A stretch of DNA of 64,000 nt from Nostoc sp. TCL240-02. GTDB lineage: Bacteria; Cyanobacteriota; Cyanobacteriia; Cyanobacteriales; Nostocaceae. Every line of letters starts with the position of its first letter. Position 1 is the stretch's first letter. The stretch lies in NCBI RefSeq assembly GCF_013343235.1, contig NZ_CP040094.1, positions 7,683,001 through 7,747,000 of the forward strand, read 5' to 3'. The notes under the pieces were generated by a model that searched no databases, was not told where the DNA came from, and was given only the letters and a program-made list of their open reading frames with translations. Positions 16,884-25,027 of the stretch are shown piece by piece. The position numbers and the translations under genes are program-made.

Positions 16884-17494
16884 AAAATTCATAATTCGTA
16901 ATTTTCAGTAATTACATTCTGATTACCAAGAAGGATTTTTTTACAAGCGGTCAATGATTCAATAATTTTTAATGCGATCGCACCGATCACTACAATCAGC
17001 GTTATTATGTAGCATTTCTACCAGGAATGGACATCAGTGTCGCTGTTACCAAGTTGCATTCATGGTCAGTATACTTTGCTGCGATGAGCGATACTCTTGC
17101 AGAGTCACTTAATGAACGTTACAACAGATACCTGCATCAGTTGTTCTTCTACTGAGTAGAATTTGCTGTTGGGAAGTGGCATGAGTTGAAAGGGCTTGTA
17201 AATGGTTGATGAACGCCAAGATTTAAAGGTGTTGGAATGTGGTGGAGTGAGTCCGGTTTTAATCATTTATTATATTTACGACTAGCTTGGGTAAATGGAC
17301 GCTTTTGATAACTTATTTCCAGATTCTACTTTGCCATCCCCTAAGCGCTAGATGCGCCCTAATGCTTTTAGATGAAAAAATAAAGGTATATATAAGTTTC
17401 AAAATTATTACTTTCGGATAATTTAATTTCAAATAAATATCCTTATAAAGAATCATATAGGTATTGAATGCCTATGTACGTAAGTGAGGTAATT
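16884..17494. other. intergenic region with a possible gene fragment
   Basis: About 610 bases with no complete gene. At 16985-17155 on the plus strand a 56-codon frame without a start encodes YYVAFLPGMDISVAV within a longer stretch, which faintly recalls the C-terminal part of serine-hydrolase (class C beta-lactamase-like) proteins. It may be a decayed remnant; the resemblance is weak. The final 150 bases are AT-rich and should contain the promoter of the peptide gene at 17495. Confidence 0.35.
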
Positions 17495-17701
17495 ATGTCA
17501 ATTATAGCCAAACAACAAGAGTTATTTGTGGAGATACCTTCAGACCAACAGCAACATCTGTCTGGAGGACAATTCTTTTCAAGAAGGCGACGTAATAGCG
17601 ATATGCGAGGTAATCCTGATATTAGAATCACCGGGAATTTGACTACTGCTAATGGGGATCAAATTCCCATCCTAGTTTTAGGTTTTAGGCTTGACCAATA
17701 G
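17495..17701 (+). CDS. double-glycine-leader peptide (bacteriocin-like precursor)
   Basis: 68 residues from an ATG with GAGG five bases upstream. Residues 1-25 look like a double-glycine leader: acidic and hydrophobic residues (QELFVEIPSDQQQHLSGG) with the GG at 24-25, where a C39-peptidase ABC exporter would cut. The 43-residue core starts QFFSRRRR and has no cysteine, so disulfide or lanthionine chemistry is unlikely. No exporter or modifying enzyme gene is adjacent; in cyanobacteria these are often elsewhere. A strong terminator follows at 17852. Toxin, signal or RiPP substrate are all possible; the leader call is from pattern alone. Confidence 0.6.
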   Translation: MSIIAKQQELFVEIPSDQQQHLSGGQFFSRRRRNSDMRGNPDIRITGNLTTANGDQIPILVLGFRLDQ

Positions 17702-18175
17702 TAACCTATGACTAGAGATAGCAGAGCTAAAGCTTTGCAATTCATACGGAAATAAGACTGATATAATTCACTCTATATAAATTAGTTTTTGAGAGAGTTG
17801 TAGTAGTCTTTAATGTTTTCCGAAATTATGAAATCAATGAAATGAAAGCGAAAAGTGGATGCTAATGATAGCTTCCACTTTTTTTACTAGGCAATGAGAT
17901 TGAGTAAAGGGAAATGAGCAATTTTTTACAGATAGACATGAGCTAAATCTGGACTAAAATTAGATATGCAACTCAACAATTTTTATTAATCCGAGGATAT
18001 TTAAAAATATAAATCAAATAATTCAAGAAAATTTTGGCAAAGCGATCGCTCTCCAAACCACTAGATGCGATCGCGCTTTTAGCTATATGTGTAATATGCT
18101 TAGGCGTAACCTAAACTAGACATGACTGTTTACATTACAGCAGGTGATCTCTAACCTGCTTTAACACCACAATAA
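17702..18175. other. intergenic region with hairpins
   Basis: About 470 bases without a gene. It holds a strong terminator for the peptide gene, and at 18041-18083 a pair of HIP1 palindromes in inverted arrangement (AAGCGATCGC and GCGATCGCGCTT). A seven-base stem AGCAGGT/ACCTGCT lies at 18139-18160, near the 3' end of the minus-strand gene pair. Confidence 0.5.
17852..17886 (+). terminator. intrinsic terminator after the GG-leader peptide gene
   Basis: AAAGTGGATGC and GCTTCCACTTT pair over eleven positions with one T-T mismatch around an eight-base loop, followed at once by a run of T. This is a classical Rho-independent terminator on the plus strand, 150 bases after the peptide gene. Confidence 0.85.
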
Positions 18176-18949
18176 TTACACAATTAATTCTAGATTAATA
18201 TTTTTTTCAATCCAGGCAATACCTTTGGGGAGAATTACACAGAAACGATTCTCATAATGGATAAGTGCTTCATCATCTAATGCTTTCAAAATTTGCGTTC
18301 TATATCTACTTATATTTGTATATTTAATCCATTTCGTCAAATCTGAATCACTAATTTTATCTGGCTGTTTATAGTACAGAATAATTAAAGTTTTATCTTC
18401 AGAATTTAGTTTTGTATTTTGAATTCGTATAAAACCATCAACTTCTGTTATCAAAGGTATTTTTGTTTCGTTAATGCTTGCAACAATTTTTCTTGCTTCA
18501 TCAATACTATTAGTATGATAATTACGTATAAGTTCAATTAAAATCCAGTCTGCTGAATGTGCTACAAGTAGAGAATCAGAGTAATTTGGATCTACTTCCC
18601 CGCCCACATGAGCAACATTCCTTTTATTTCTAATATCAAGAAGAACTCTTGTTAATTGAGGAATAAAAAACCGGATACCCTCTGGTAAATTCGTGTTGGA
18701 AGTAACACGATTGATTATTTTCTGAGTATCTAATTGTTTTCCAAATGGTGTAAAACTACCCGTATCTAGAAATTCAATTAAACGTAGAATGCATTCACTA
18801 AAACGAGCAGCATTTAATTCAGTTGGACGAAACTTTTTTAGAAAAAAGTTTTGTTTAATATTTTGATACTCATTAAGCAATATAATAAGAATATCTTTTG
18901 GCAGCTTAGAAGATAAAGCTGTTTCAATATTGGATCTTTGAATACTCAC
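18176..18949 (-). CDS. uncharacterised protein with HEPN-like R-x6-H motif
   Basis: 257 residues, not assigned to a named family. The N-terminal 160 residues look all-helical and contain RNKRNVAHVGG at 107-117. An arginine, a polar residue and a histidine six residues on match the R-x4-6-H signature of HEPN RNase domains, and similar RNxxxxxH motifs occur in abortive-infection proteins. The C-terminal 100 residues (from about TLIILYYKQPDKISDSDL) resemble a winged helix. The gene begins 11 bases after the stop of the zinc-ribbon gene on the same strand, so the two form a unit. An RNase or defence role is inference only. Confidence 0.6.
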   Translation of the reverse strand: MSIQRSNIETALSSKLPKDILIILLNEYQNIKQNFFLKKFRPTELNAARFSECILRLIEFLDTGSFTPFGKQLDTQKIINRVTSNTNLPEGIRFFIPQLTRVLLDIRNKRNVAHVGGEVDPNYSDSLLVAHSADWILIELIRNYHTNSIDEARKIVASINETKIPLITEVDGFIRIQNTKLNSEDKTLIILYYKQPDKISDSDLTKWIKYTNISRYRTQILKALDDEALIHYENRFCVILPKGIAWIEKNINLELIV

Positions 18950-18960
18950 AATTTCTATAG

Positions 18961-20151
18961 TTACTGAACAGTATCTTCGTTAAGCCATTCTTCTACAAGA
19001 CTTTCAGCTTCAGATGTAAGATAATATAAATTTTCATGAGTACGACCAAAGTATTTGCTGTAGTCTTTGGTGTTAGTCAAGGCTTTCGTAAAATTATCTT
19101 TTTTCACTGAAACAGTTTGATATCTTTTGGTGAGGTACTCGTATGCTAATCCTGGTTTCACAGCGTCTTGAGTTTTTAATTCTTTGATAATGTCGTATAA
19201 GGCAAGAAGGGCATACTTAACACCAGTATCTAATTTTCTTACATCGAAGCTGTCAAACCTTGATGGTAATTGAAGCCACTCTTCGATTTTTTGAGTTTCT
19301 TCTTTTGTTATCCGAGAACTTCGACTAGAATTCTTCCTAGTTGACTTTGAATACTCAAAACCAGTAATATCTTGGTTTTGCATTTCTACAAGAATTTTAT
19401 TTACTTCTGCACGTCCACTAGGATTAACTTTAAAAGTTCCATCAGATTTAATAAAGAAACGGCTTGCAATATCATTAAGATGTGTTGAATAATTTTGATC
19501 GTATACTCCATTTGTTTTAGCAGCTTGATTCAAATGTTCCTTATTAGGAACTGGTTCTTCGTGAAGGAAGTTATAAGCCCAAACATAAAGTAAACTAAAT
19601 CTTTGTTGTTGAGCCTTTTTGTTCTTGCCCTTGTAATCAGGGTTAATTGAAATAAGAATACCCTGTCCATCTTTTTCAAAGTAATTTGAAGGGGCATTAG
19701 TTTCAATATTACTTTGAACCGTAGTATTAATAATTCCTTCCTGCAAAGGTTTATCATAGCTAGACTGTGCTTCTTCTAGTGGTTTCTGAAAAGGAGGTAA
19801 GACCGGCTGTTGTTCGCGAGTTACAACACGCTGAGAATTTGTCACTTGAGTTAAAGGTACGTAACCTCCCATAACAGATGCAACTTTATCAATTGAAGTA
19901 TCAGTAAAAGATAAGCTGACTTTCCTTGAATAATGGCTATCCGATTGTTCTTCTTCCAGAGAAAAATTATTCATAGAAGCAGAACTAGGTTGAGGTATAT
20001 TCATGAGAGTTCCACAACTGAGGCACTTACTTTTACCCTTAAGTAGATAAGCACCACATTCTAGATTTAGGCACTTTACTTGCTGCTCACAACTAACACA
20101 GAAGTTATACGCCTCATTAATTGGAACATTACAATATGAGCAGTTCTGCAC
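18961..20151 (-). CDS. zinc-ribbon protein with C-terminal helical domain, partner of the HEPN-like protein
   Basis: 396 residues, not recognised. The first 48 residues hold eight cysteines at 4, 7, 18, 21, 27, 32, 43 and 46, forming two zinc-binding ribbons. A long Ser/Gln/Pro-rich linker to about residue 160 is probably disordered. The C-terminal 200 residues contain VWAYNFLHEEPVPNKEHL and LAYEYLTKRYQTVSVKKDN and look like paired helical domains possibly involved in nucleic-acid or protein binding. It is the first gene of a two-gene minus-strand unit with the HEPN-like gene. The pair stands alone in an accessory region. No function is claimed. Confidence 0.6.
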   Translation of the reverse strand: MQNCSYCNVPINEAYNFCVSCEQQVKCLNLECGAYLLKGKSKCLSCGTLMNIPQPSSASMNNFSLEEEQSDSHYSRKVSLSFTDTSIDKVASVMGGYVPLTQVTNSQRVVTREQQPVLPPFQKPLEEAQSSYDKPLQEGIINTTVQSNIETNAPSNYFEKDGQGILISINPDYKGKNKKAQQQRFSLLYVWAYNFLHEEPVPNKEHLNQAAKTNGVYDQNYSTHLNDIASRFFIKSDGTFKVNPSGRAEVNKILVEMQNQDITGFEYSKSTRKNSSRSSRITKEETQKIEEWLQLPSRFDSFDVRKLDTGVKYALLALYDIIKELKTQDAVKPGLAYEYLTKRYQTVSVKKDNFTKALTNTKDYSKYFGRTHENLYYLTSEAESLVEEWLNEDTVQ

Positions 20152-20704
20152 GACTTTATCTTCTTAATTTTTCTTTATGTATTTAATAGTGAACACGTAG
20201 CTTCTATGTAATTAGTCATGGTTGAGCGTAATTATTACACTGACAATCCCAATCAACACGAATATCCCAAGATAACCTTAAAAGTACTATTAGAACAAGT
20301 GCGTAACCACTTTTTGATAAAAAAGGCATTTATCAGCCTCAGAACCCAGAAAAATACGGCGTAATTAAACTTGATAGCTATCAAGAAAGACACTAAATAC
20401 TAAAAGCTGTCAACTCAACTCCGCAAATTGGCTATGAATTCAGAACAAGCTAACAAAACAATCCGCATTGGAGTATGGTTTCGACGGATTAGTACGAGCT
20501 GCTGCCAAGGTACTTACTGGCAAACGGAAAATGATTTTAGCCGTAGCAGTAGATCAAAAAGGCTACACTTACCCTGCTGATGCCTTAAATACTGAGTTTC
20601 GTTTTACTCCGATTCAGATTTATGTAACAAGTCTATTGACTTTAGGCAATTGTATTGAGAAGCTAATAGTTAGTTTAACTAAACAATGTAGGTGCATCAA
20701 ACTT
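20152..20704. other. degenerate coding region upstream of the efflux operon
   Basis: Protein-like segments appear in different frames without one open gene. From 20219 a frame reads MVERNYYTDNPNQHEYPKIT and continues, then a run of A residues near 20320 shifts it and NPEKYGVIKLDSYQERH appears in the next frame. From 20468 a frame fused to the ABC ATPase reads VRAAAKVLTGKRKMILAVAV and FRFTPIQIYVTSLLTLGN, which is unlike any ABC protein. I read this as one or two decayed genes of unknown family. The operon promoter must lie within or beside it. Confidence 0.45.
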
Positions 20705-21556
20705 GTGACAATACTGACGGGAAAGATAAATCGATCGCAACCTGCTAACGAACCAAAACCGTTGATTCTGGAAACTCAGGGACTCACACGCCGTTTTGGC
20801 AAGTTAACCGCAGTTAATAACCTGAGCATATCTGTAGAAGAAGGCGAAGTGTTTGGACTGCTTGGCCCCAATGGCGCAGGGAAAAGTACAGTTATTAAGA
20901 TGTTGACAACCTTGTTGCCTATCAGTGCAGGGAAAGCAACCTTAGCTGGCTATGATGTGGCTCGTGAATCTAATCCTGTGAGACGGGCTATCGGCTATGT
21001 ACCCCAAGCGCTGTCTGCTGATGGTAGTCTCACGGGTTACGAAAATCTCTTAATTTTCGCCAAGCTGTATGGAATACCTGCCAAAGGACGCGATCGCCGC
21101 ATCTATGAAATTCTAGAGTACATGGGTTTGCAAGATGCAGCGAAACGCTTGGTACGAAACTACTCTGGTGGGATGATCCGCAAGCTGGAAATTGGCATAT
21201 CAGTTCTACATCAACCCCAAATTTTGTTTCTTGATGAGCCGACTGTCGGACTAGATCCCATCGCTCGAACTCAAGTATGGCAACTTGTACTACAACTCTG
21301 TGCTGATTACGGCACAACTATATTTTTAACAACCCACTTTTTAGAAGAAGCGGATAGCTTATGTAACCGAGTAGCGATTATGCAGCAAGGTGAAGTCGTT
21401 ACTACAGGTACACCAAGCGACTTAAAAGCTTCTTTAGATAACCCAAACGCAACTTTGGATGATGTCTTTATTCACTATACAGGCGACCAGTTAACATCAG
21501 GAGTGAACTACCGTGACACAGCAAGAACCAGACGTACTGCTCAACGGTTGGGTTAA
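20705..21556 (+). CDS. DrrA-type ABC transporter ATP-binding protein
   Basis: The ATPase of an ABC-2 type exporter, about 283 residues. Walker A is GLLGPNGAGKST, the signature is RNYSGGMIRKLEIGISVLH, and Walker B is LFLDEPTVGLDP followed by the switch histidine in TTHFLEEAD. This is the daunorubicin-resistance-like subgroup. The open frame extends upstream to 20468, but those residues do not fit the family. The in-frame GTG at 20705, with AGGTG upstream, is the best start. The gene overlaps the permease gene by 44 bases, so the two are translationally linked. Confidence 0.88.
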   Translation: MTILTGKINRSQPANEPKPLILETQGLTRRFGKLTAVNNLSISVEEGEVFGLLGPNGAGKSTVIKMLTTLLPISAGKATLAGYDVARESNPVRRAIGYVPQALSADGSLTGYENLLIFAKLYGIPAKGRDRRIYEILEYMGLQDAAKRLVRNYSGGMIRKLEIGISVLHQPQILFLDEPTVGLDPIARTQVWQLVLQLCADYGTTIFLTTHFLEEADSLCNRVAIMQQGEVVTTGTPSDLKASLDNPNATLDDVFIHYTGDQLTSGVNYRDTARTRRTAQRLG

Positions 21557-22367
21557 AGCACCACCCACTGTCCGAGTAAATTTGATCTCTGCAATTAAAG
21601 AGCTAGTTACGAAAACCCTGGCGATCGCAGAATTAGAAATACGTAAACTTCGCCACGATCCCACTGATTTAGTCGTTCGAGCTGTGCAACCAACCTTATG
21701 GCTGCTAATCTTTGGGCAAGTTTTCACCCGAACTCGCGCGATTCCTACAGGGAACTTACCCTATTTGGACTTTATTTCTGCTGGCATCTTGGCTCAGAGT
21801 ATTCTGTTTGTGGCAATTTTTAGTGGTGGGATGACGCTAATCTGGGAGCGAGATTTAGGCATTGTCCATAAATTTTTAGCTAGTCCTACGCCTCGTGTGG
21901 CGATGGTATTGGGCAAAGGTCTAGCATGTGGGGTACGGTGCTTATCTCAGGTAATATTCATTTACGGATTAGCATTTTTATTAGGTGTCAAACTAAATCT
22001 TCATCCCCTAGCTATTCTCCAAGTACTGCTGCTAGTCATAATGGGGGCGGGAACATTTTGTATTTTTTCATTAATTATTGGCTGTTTGGTGAAAAGCCGA
22101 GAAAGGATGACGGGTATTGGACAATTGTTAACCATGCCGTTATTTTTTGCGAGCAATGCCATCTATCCGATCTCGTTGATGCCCAGTTGGTTAAAGTTCA
22201 TTTCCCATTTAAATCCGTTGACTTATCTGGTTGACGGGTTACGCAGCACTATGCTGTTGAATGGCACTAGCATCTATGGCTTTGGTCTGGATTGTACAAT
22301 TCTCTTATTCACATTAATAATTTTGGCCATCCTTGGTGGAAAACTTTATCCACGGGTGGCCATGTAA
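21513..22367 (+). CDS. ABC-2 type transporter permease (DrrB-like)
   Basis: 284 residues with six predicted membrane helices, among them LWLLIFGQVF, GILAQSILFVAIFSGGM, LAILQVLLLVIMGAG and LDCTILLFTLIILAILGG. The WERDLGIVHKFLASPTPR cytoplasmic loop is characteristic of ABC-2 drug and polysaccharide exporters. It starts with GTG inside the end of the ATPase gene, with AGGAGTG upstream. It forms the membrane half of the exporter with the preceding ATPase. The exported compound is unknown; hydrophobic drugs or lipids are typical for the family. Confidence 0.9.
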   Translation: MTQQEPDVLLNGWVKAPPTVRVNLISAIKELVTKTLAIAELEIRKLRHDPTDLVVRAVQPTLWLLIFGQVFTRTRAIPTGNLPYLDFISAGILAQSILFVAIFSGGMTLIWERDLGIVHKFLASPTPRVAMVLGKGLACGVRCLSQVIFIYGLAFLLGVKLNLHPLAILQVLLLVIMGAGTFCIFSLIIGCLVKSRERMTGIGQLLTMPLFFASNAIYPISLMPSWLKFISHLNPLTYLVDGLRSTMLLNGTSIYGFGLDCTILLFTLIILAILGGKLYPRVAM

Positions 22368-22386
22368 CTAGGAGAACAACAAGCCC

Positions 22387-22860
22387 ATGACCGTGGATAA
22401 ACCTAATCAAGGTGCAACTTCCGAAGAATGTGCCGCTAGAGTAATGGAGACAGTTCCATTAGTGATGCGGTTTATCCGAGCGGATATGCGTGCCCATAGT
22501 GCCGCTTTTTTATCTATACCTCAGTTGCGATCGCTAGCATTTATCAACCGGAATCCTGGGGCTTCATTATCTGATCTGGCAGAGCATTTAGGTGTCACCT
22601 CTGCTACGGCATCAGCAACCATAGAACGCTTGGTACAACGCGACTTTGTGAAACGGATTGCTCATCCTCAAGAGCGGCGGCGGGTGCTGCTCAATTTAAC
22701 TGAAGATGGAAAACACCATCTCAAGCAATCCCAAGATCAGACTCGCGCTCATATTACCGATCTGCTAAAAGGTCTTTCAGAAGACCAAATTTCCAACATT
22801 GAAGAAGGCTTAACTCTACTAAAAAATGTCTTCGAGAAAACAGAACTCAAAGCCCCATAA
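22387..22860 (+). CDS. MarR family transcriptional regulator
   Basis: 157 residues with the winged-helix core of MarR proteins: LSDLAEHLGVTSATASATIE as the helix-turn-helix and DFVKRIAHPQERRRVLLNLT as the wing with its conserved D-x-R/R-R pattern. MarR dimers repress drug-efflux genes and release DNA when a phenolic or lipophilic ligand binds. The position between an ABC exporter and an MFS exporter makes it the likely local regulator. It overlaps the MFS gene by 35 bases and follows the permease by 19 bases, within one operon. Confidence 0.9.
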   Translation: MTVDKPNQGATSEECAARVMETVPLVMRFIRADMRAHSAAFLSIPQLRSLAFINRNPGASLSDLAEHLGVTSATASATIERLVQRDFVKRIAHPQERRRVLLNLTEDGKHHLKQSQDQTRAHITDLLKGLSEDQISNIEEGLTLLKNVFEKTELKAP

Positions 22861-24094
22861 CTTTGAGGTTGCACAACACGATCCCTTTGCAGCCTTTAAG
22901 TTTCGAGACTATCGGCTATTTACTATCGGACGGCTGGTGCTGTTCGTGGGGTCGCAAATGCAAACTGTAGCGATTGGCTGGGAACTCTATGAGCGGACTA
23001 ACTCAGCGATCGCTTTAGGTGGTGTGGGGCTAGCGCAAGTCTTACCGATGATTATTCTCACCTTAATTGCCGGAGATGTTGCCGATCGCCGCGATCGCAA
23101 AGTGACCATGTTACTCTCGGTAATGCTGCTAGCCCTCTGCTCCTTAGCTTTAGGGGTACTTTCCTATACTCAGGGTGCAATTTTTCTAATTTACGCTTGC
23201 TTGGTATTAACAGGTGTAGCGAGGGCATTTCTCAAACCAGCCAGTGATGCTCTAATGTGGCAATTGATACCTGTTAATGCTTTTACCAATGCAGCCACCT
23301 GGAATAGTAGTAGCTTTCAGTTAGCCGCAGTCATCGGCCCAGCCTTTGGAGGATTTGGCATTGCGCTACTAGGAAGTGCTACAGGAGTTTATGTATTAGC
23401 AGCGATCGCAGCATTACTGTGTTTTATTTTAACGCTGGCGATTAAAGAGCAAAAAGTTATTCGCTCAACCGAACCAATCTCACTCAAAGCACTTGCTGCT
23501 GGCGCTAAATTTGTTTGGCAGAATCAGTTGATTTTAGCTGCGATCACATTAGATATGTTTGCAGTATTGTTGGGTGGTGCGATCGCATTGCTACCCATCT
23601 TTGCCAAAGATATTTTACACGTGGGGCCAGTGGAATTGGGATATCTCCAAGCAGCCCACTCCATTGGTGCTTTAACTATGGCCATTACCCTGGCGTATTT
23701 ACCACCGTTACGCAAAGCAGGCCCAGCCTTATTGTGGTCAGTAGTTGGCTTTGGGGTTGTCACAATTATCTTTGGACTTTCTCGTTCCTTTTGGCTGTCT
23801 ATGTTGATGCTGATCCTTGGTGGCGCACTAGATAGTATTAGCGTTGTGATTCGCCACACATTAGTTCAAATCAGAACACCGGATCATTTGCGTGGTCGAG
23901 TTGCTGCTATTAATAGCGTGTTTATTAGTGCCTCGAATGAATTAGGGGGCTTTGAATCAGGCTTAACTGCTGCTTTATTTGGCCCGGTGATTTCCGTTGT
24001 GGGTGGTGGAATTGGCACAATTGTAGTAGTGATTGCTACAGCTATTATTTGGCCAGGAATCCGTAAATTAGGAGCTTTGCAGGAATATAAATAG
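22826..24094 (+). CDS. MFS transporter (EntS-like efflux protein)
   Basis: 422 residues with about twelve membrane segments. The N-terminal FRDYRLFTIGRLVLFVGSQM and the loop DVADRRDRKVTMLLSVM match the MFS signature between helices 2 and 3. LKPASDALMWQLIPVNAFTN is typical of the TMS/EntS-like subgroup, which exports siderophores or drugs using proton flow. The gene overlaps the MarR gene and ends the operon; a stem-loop with T run follows at 24127. The substrate is unknown. Confidence 0.88.
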   Translation: MSSRKQNSKPHNFEVAQHDPFAAFKFRDYRLFTIGRLVLFVGSQMQTVAIGWELYERTNSAIALGGVGLAQVLPMIILTLIAGDVADRRDRKVTMLLSVMLLALCSLALGVLSYTQGAIFLIYACLVLTGVARAFLKPASDALMWQLIPVNAFTNAATWNSSSFQLAAVIGPAFGGFGIALLGSATGVYVLAAIAALLCFILTLAIKEQKVIRSTEPISLKALAAGAKFVWQNQLILAAITLDMFAVLLGGAIALLPIFAKDILHVGPVELGYLQAAHSIGALTMAITLAYLPPLRKAGPALLWSVVGFGVVTIIFGLSRSFWLSMLMLILGGALDSISVVIRHTLVQIRTPDHLRGRVAAINSVFISASNELGGFESGLTAALFGPVISVVGGGIGTIVVVIATAIIWPGIRKLGALQEYK

Positions 24095-24126
24095 AAATAC
24101 TTATCTATTTTTCATAGATAATATTT

Positions 24127-24189
24127 ATCCCACCCCAGCAAGAGATAATAATTACAATCTTATAACTTTTGCATAGGGTGGGATTTTTG
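24127..24189 (+). terminator. terminator of the efflux operon
   Basis: ATCCCACCC at 24127 and GGGTGGGAT at 24176 pair perfectly over nine positions and are followed by five T residues. The loop of 40 bases is unusually long but itself AT-rich and partly self-complementary. Confidence 0.65.
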
Positions 24190-24288
24190 TTTAGTGAAAG
24201 TTGCATATCGCGTAATTAAAAGGTAGATAAATCCCAACTTTTGAGATATATCTAACTTCAATTCGCCCTAAAAGTTATACAATTGGCA

Positions 24289-24648
24289 CTAAACAATCGG
24301 GAAACCGCTCCCGCCGATATTACCACCAAAATTTGGGATACTGCCCTCAGTTGGAATACCAAAACTACTCAAATTAAAGCCGCTCTCAGTTGGAATACCA
24401 AAACTACCCAAATTAAAGCCGCCCTCAGTTGGAATACCAAAACTACCCAAATTAAAGCCGCCCTCAGTTGGAATACCAAAGCTACTCAAATTAAAGTTGC
24501 CATCAGTTGGAATACCATATTTAGCAAGGTCGAAGCTAGCAGCCGTTGGTATTCCGAATGCTCCTCCAGGTGCAAACGGATCGCTGAGATTGCCAGGATA
24601 AAGACTATCCAAGGCGTTACCAGGAAAAGAATTTGCATCAAATGCCAT
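24289..24648 (-). CDS. protein of six 13-residue FGIPT repeats
   Basis: 119 residues, not recognised. After an N-terminal MAFDANSFPGNALDSLYPGN the chain is built of six units of 13 residues with consensus FGIPTEGGFNLGS; the outer copies diverge (YGIPTDGNFNLSS, FGIPTAASFDLAK). It ends in a glycine-rich tail. There is no signal peptide, cysteine or membrane segment. The frame extends to ATG 24666, but GGGAGG lies ten bases before ATG 24648, which is preferred. The regular units suggest a structural repeat, or a precursor cut into near-identical peptides. The gene is alone on its strand. Confidence 0.6.
   Translation of the reverse strand: MAFDANSFPGNALDSLYPGNLSDPFAPGGAFGIPTAASFDLAKYGIPTDGNFNLSSFGIPTEGGFNLGSFGIPTEGGFNLGSFGIPTESGFNLSSFGIPTEGSIPNFGGNIGGSGFPIV
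24346..24579. repeat. six 39-bp tandem coding repeats
   Basis: Units begin at 24346, 24385, 24424, 24463, 24502 and 24541, each starting near CAGTTGGAATACC on the plus strand. The central copies are nearly identical at the DNA level, which indicates recent duplication or gene conversion; the last is diverged. Confidence 0.9.
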
Positions 24649-24666
24649 TAGAGTCAATCCTCCCAT

Positions 24667-25027
24667 TAGTACATAAATTTTGTGTAATCAAGAAATGCCA
24701 AGGAAGCGCAATTAAGCTTTCTTAGTAACTTTTGTTTTGTTTTTTTATTGCTAATCTTGAGATTTTTGGAATGTATTGCATAGTGGTTTCATGAAATTTA
24801 CTTTCCAAAAAACCTTTAATTAACGCTAATTACTTGAAAAAATATATAAAAAATAACTGATTTTCACAATGAAAAATCTTTAGATGTTTGTGTCAAATAT
24901 TTAGATACTTTTTCTACTGCAATTTGCAGGTTAAACTCATTTAAATTGGTATAAATCAGACTTGACAAATTGTCCTTACAACATCTTTTACCGCTCAAAA
25001 CTAAGTTGAAAAACCAGTGATTTATCT
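24667..25027. other. AT-rich intergenic region
   Basis: Between the repeat-protein gene and the end of recN. It should hold the promoter of the minus-strand repeat-protein gene. I see no gene, terminator or repeat in it. Confidence 0.5.

Noticed and set aside
16985-17155. Startless 56-codon frame as a beta-lactamase-like gene
   Set aside because: Resemblance is limited to a few residues and there is no start; recorded only as a possible remnant.
20468-20704. 79-residue N-terminal extension of the ABC ATPase
   Set aside because: Unlike any ABC protein; an in-frame GTG at 20705 gives the normal family length.
24346-24579. Regular 39-bp spacing considered as a CRISPR array
   Set aside because: Units are contiguous, without variable spacers, and encode a repeating peptide.
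24283-24651. Long repetitive frame on the plus strand over the FGIPT repeats
   Set aside because: It is the opposite-strand shadow of 39-bp units; the minus frame has the better start and a balanced composition.
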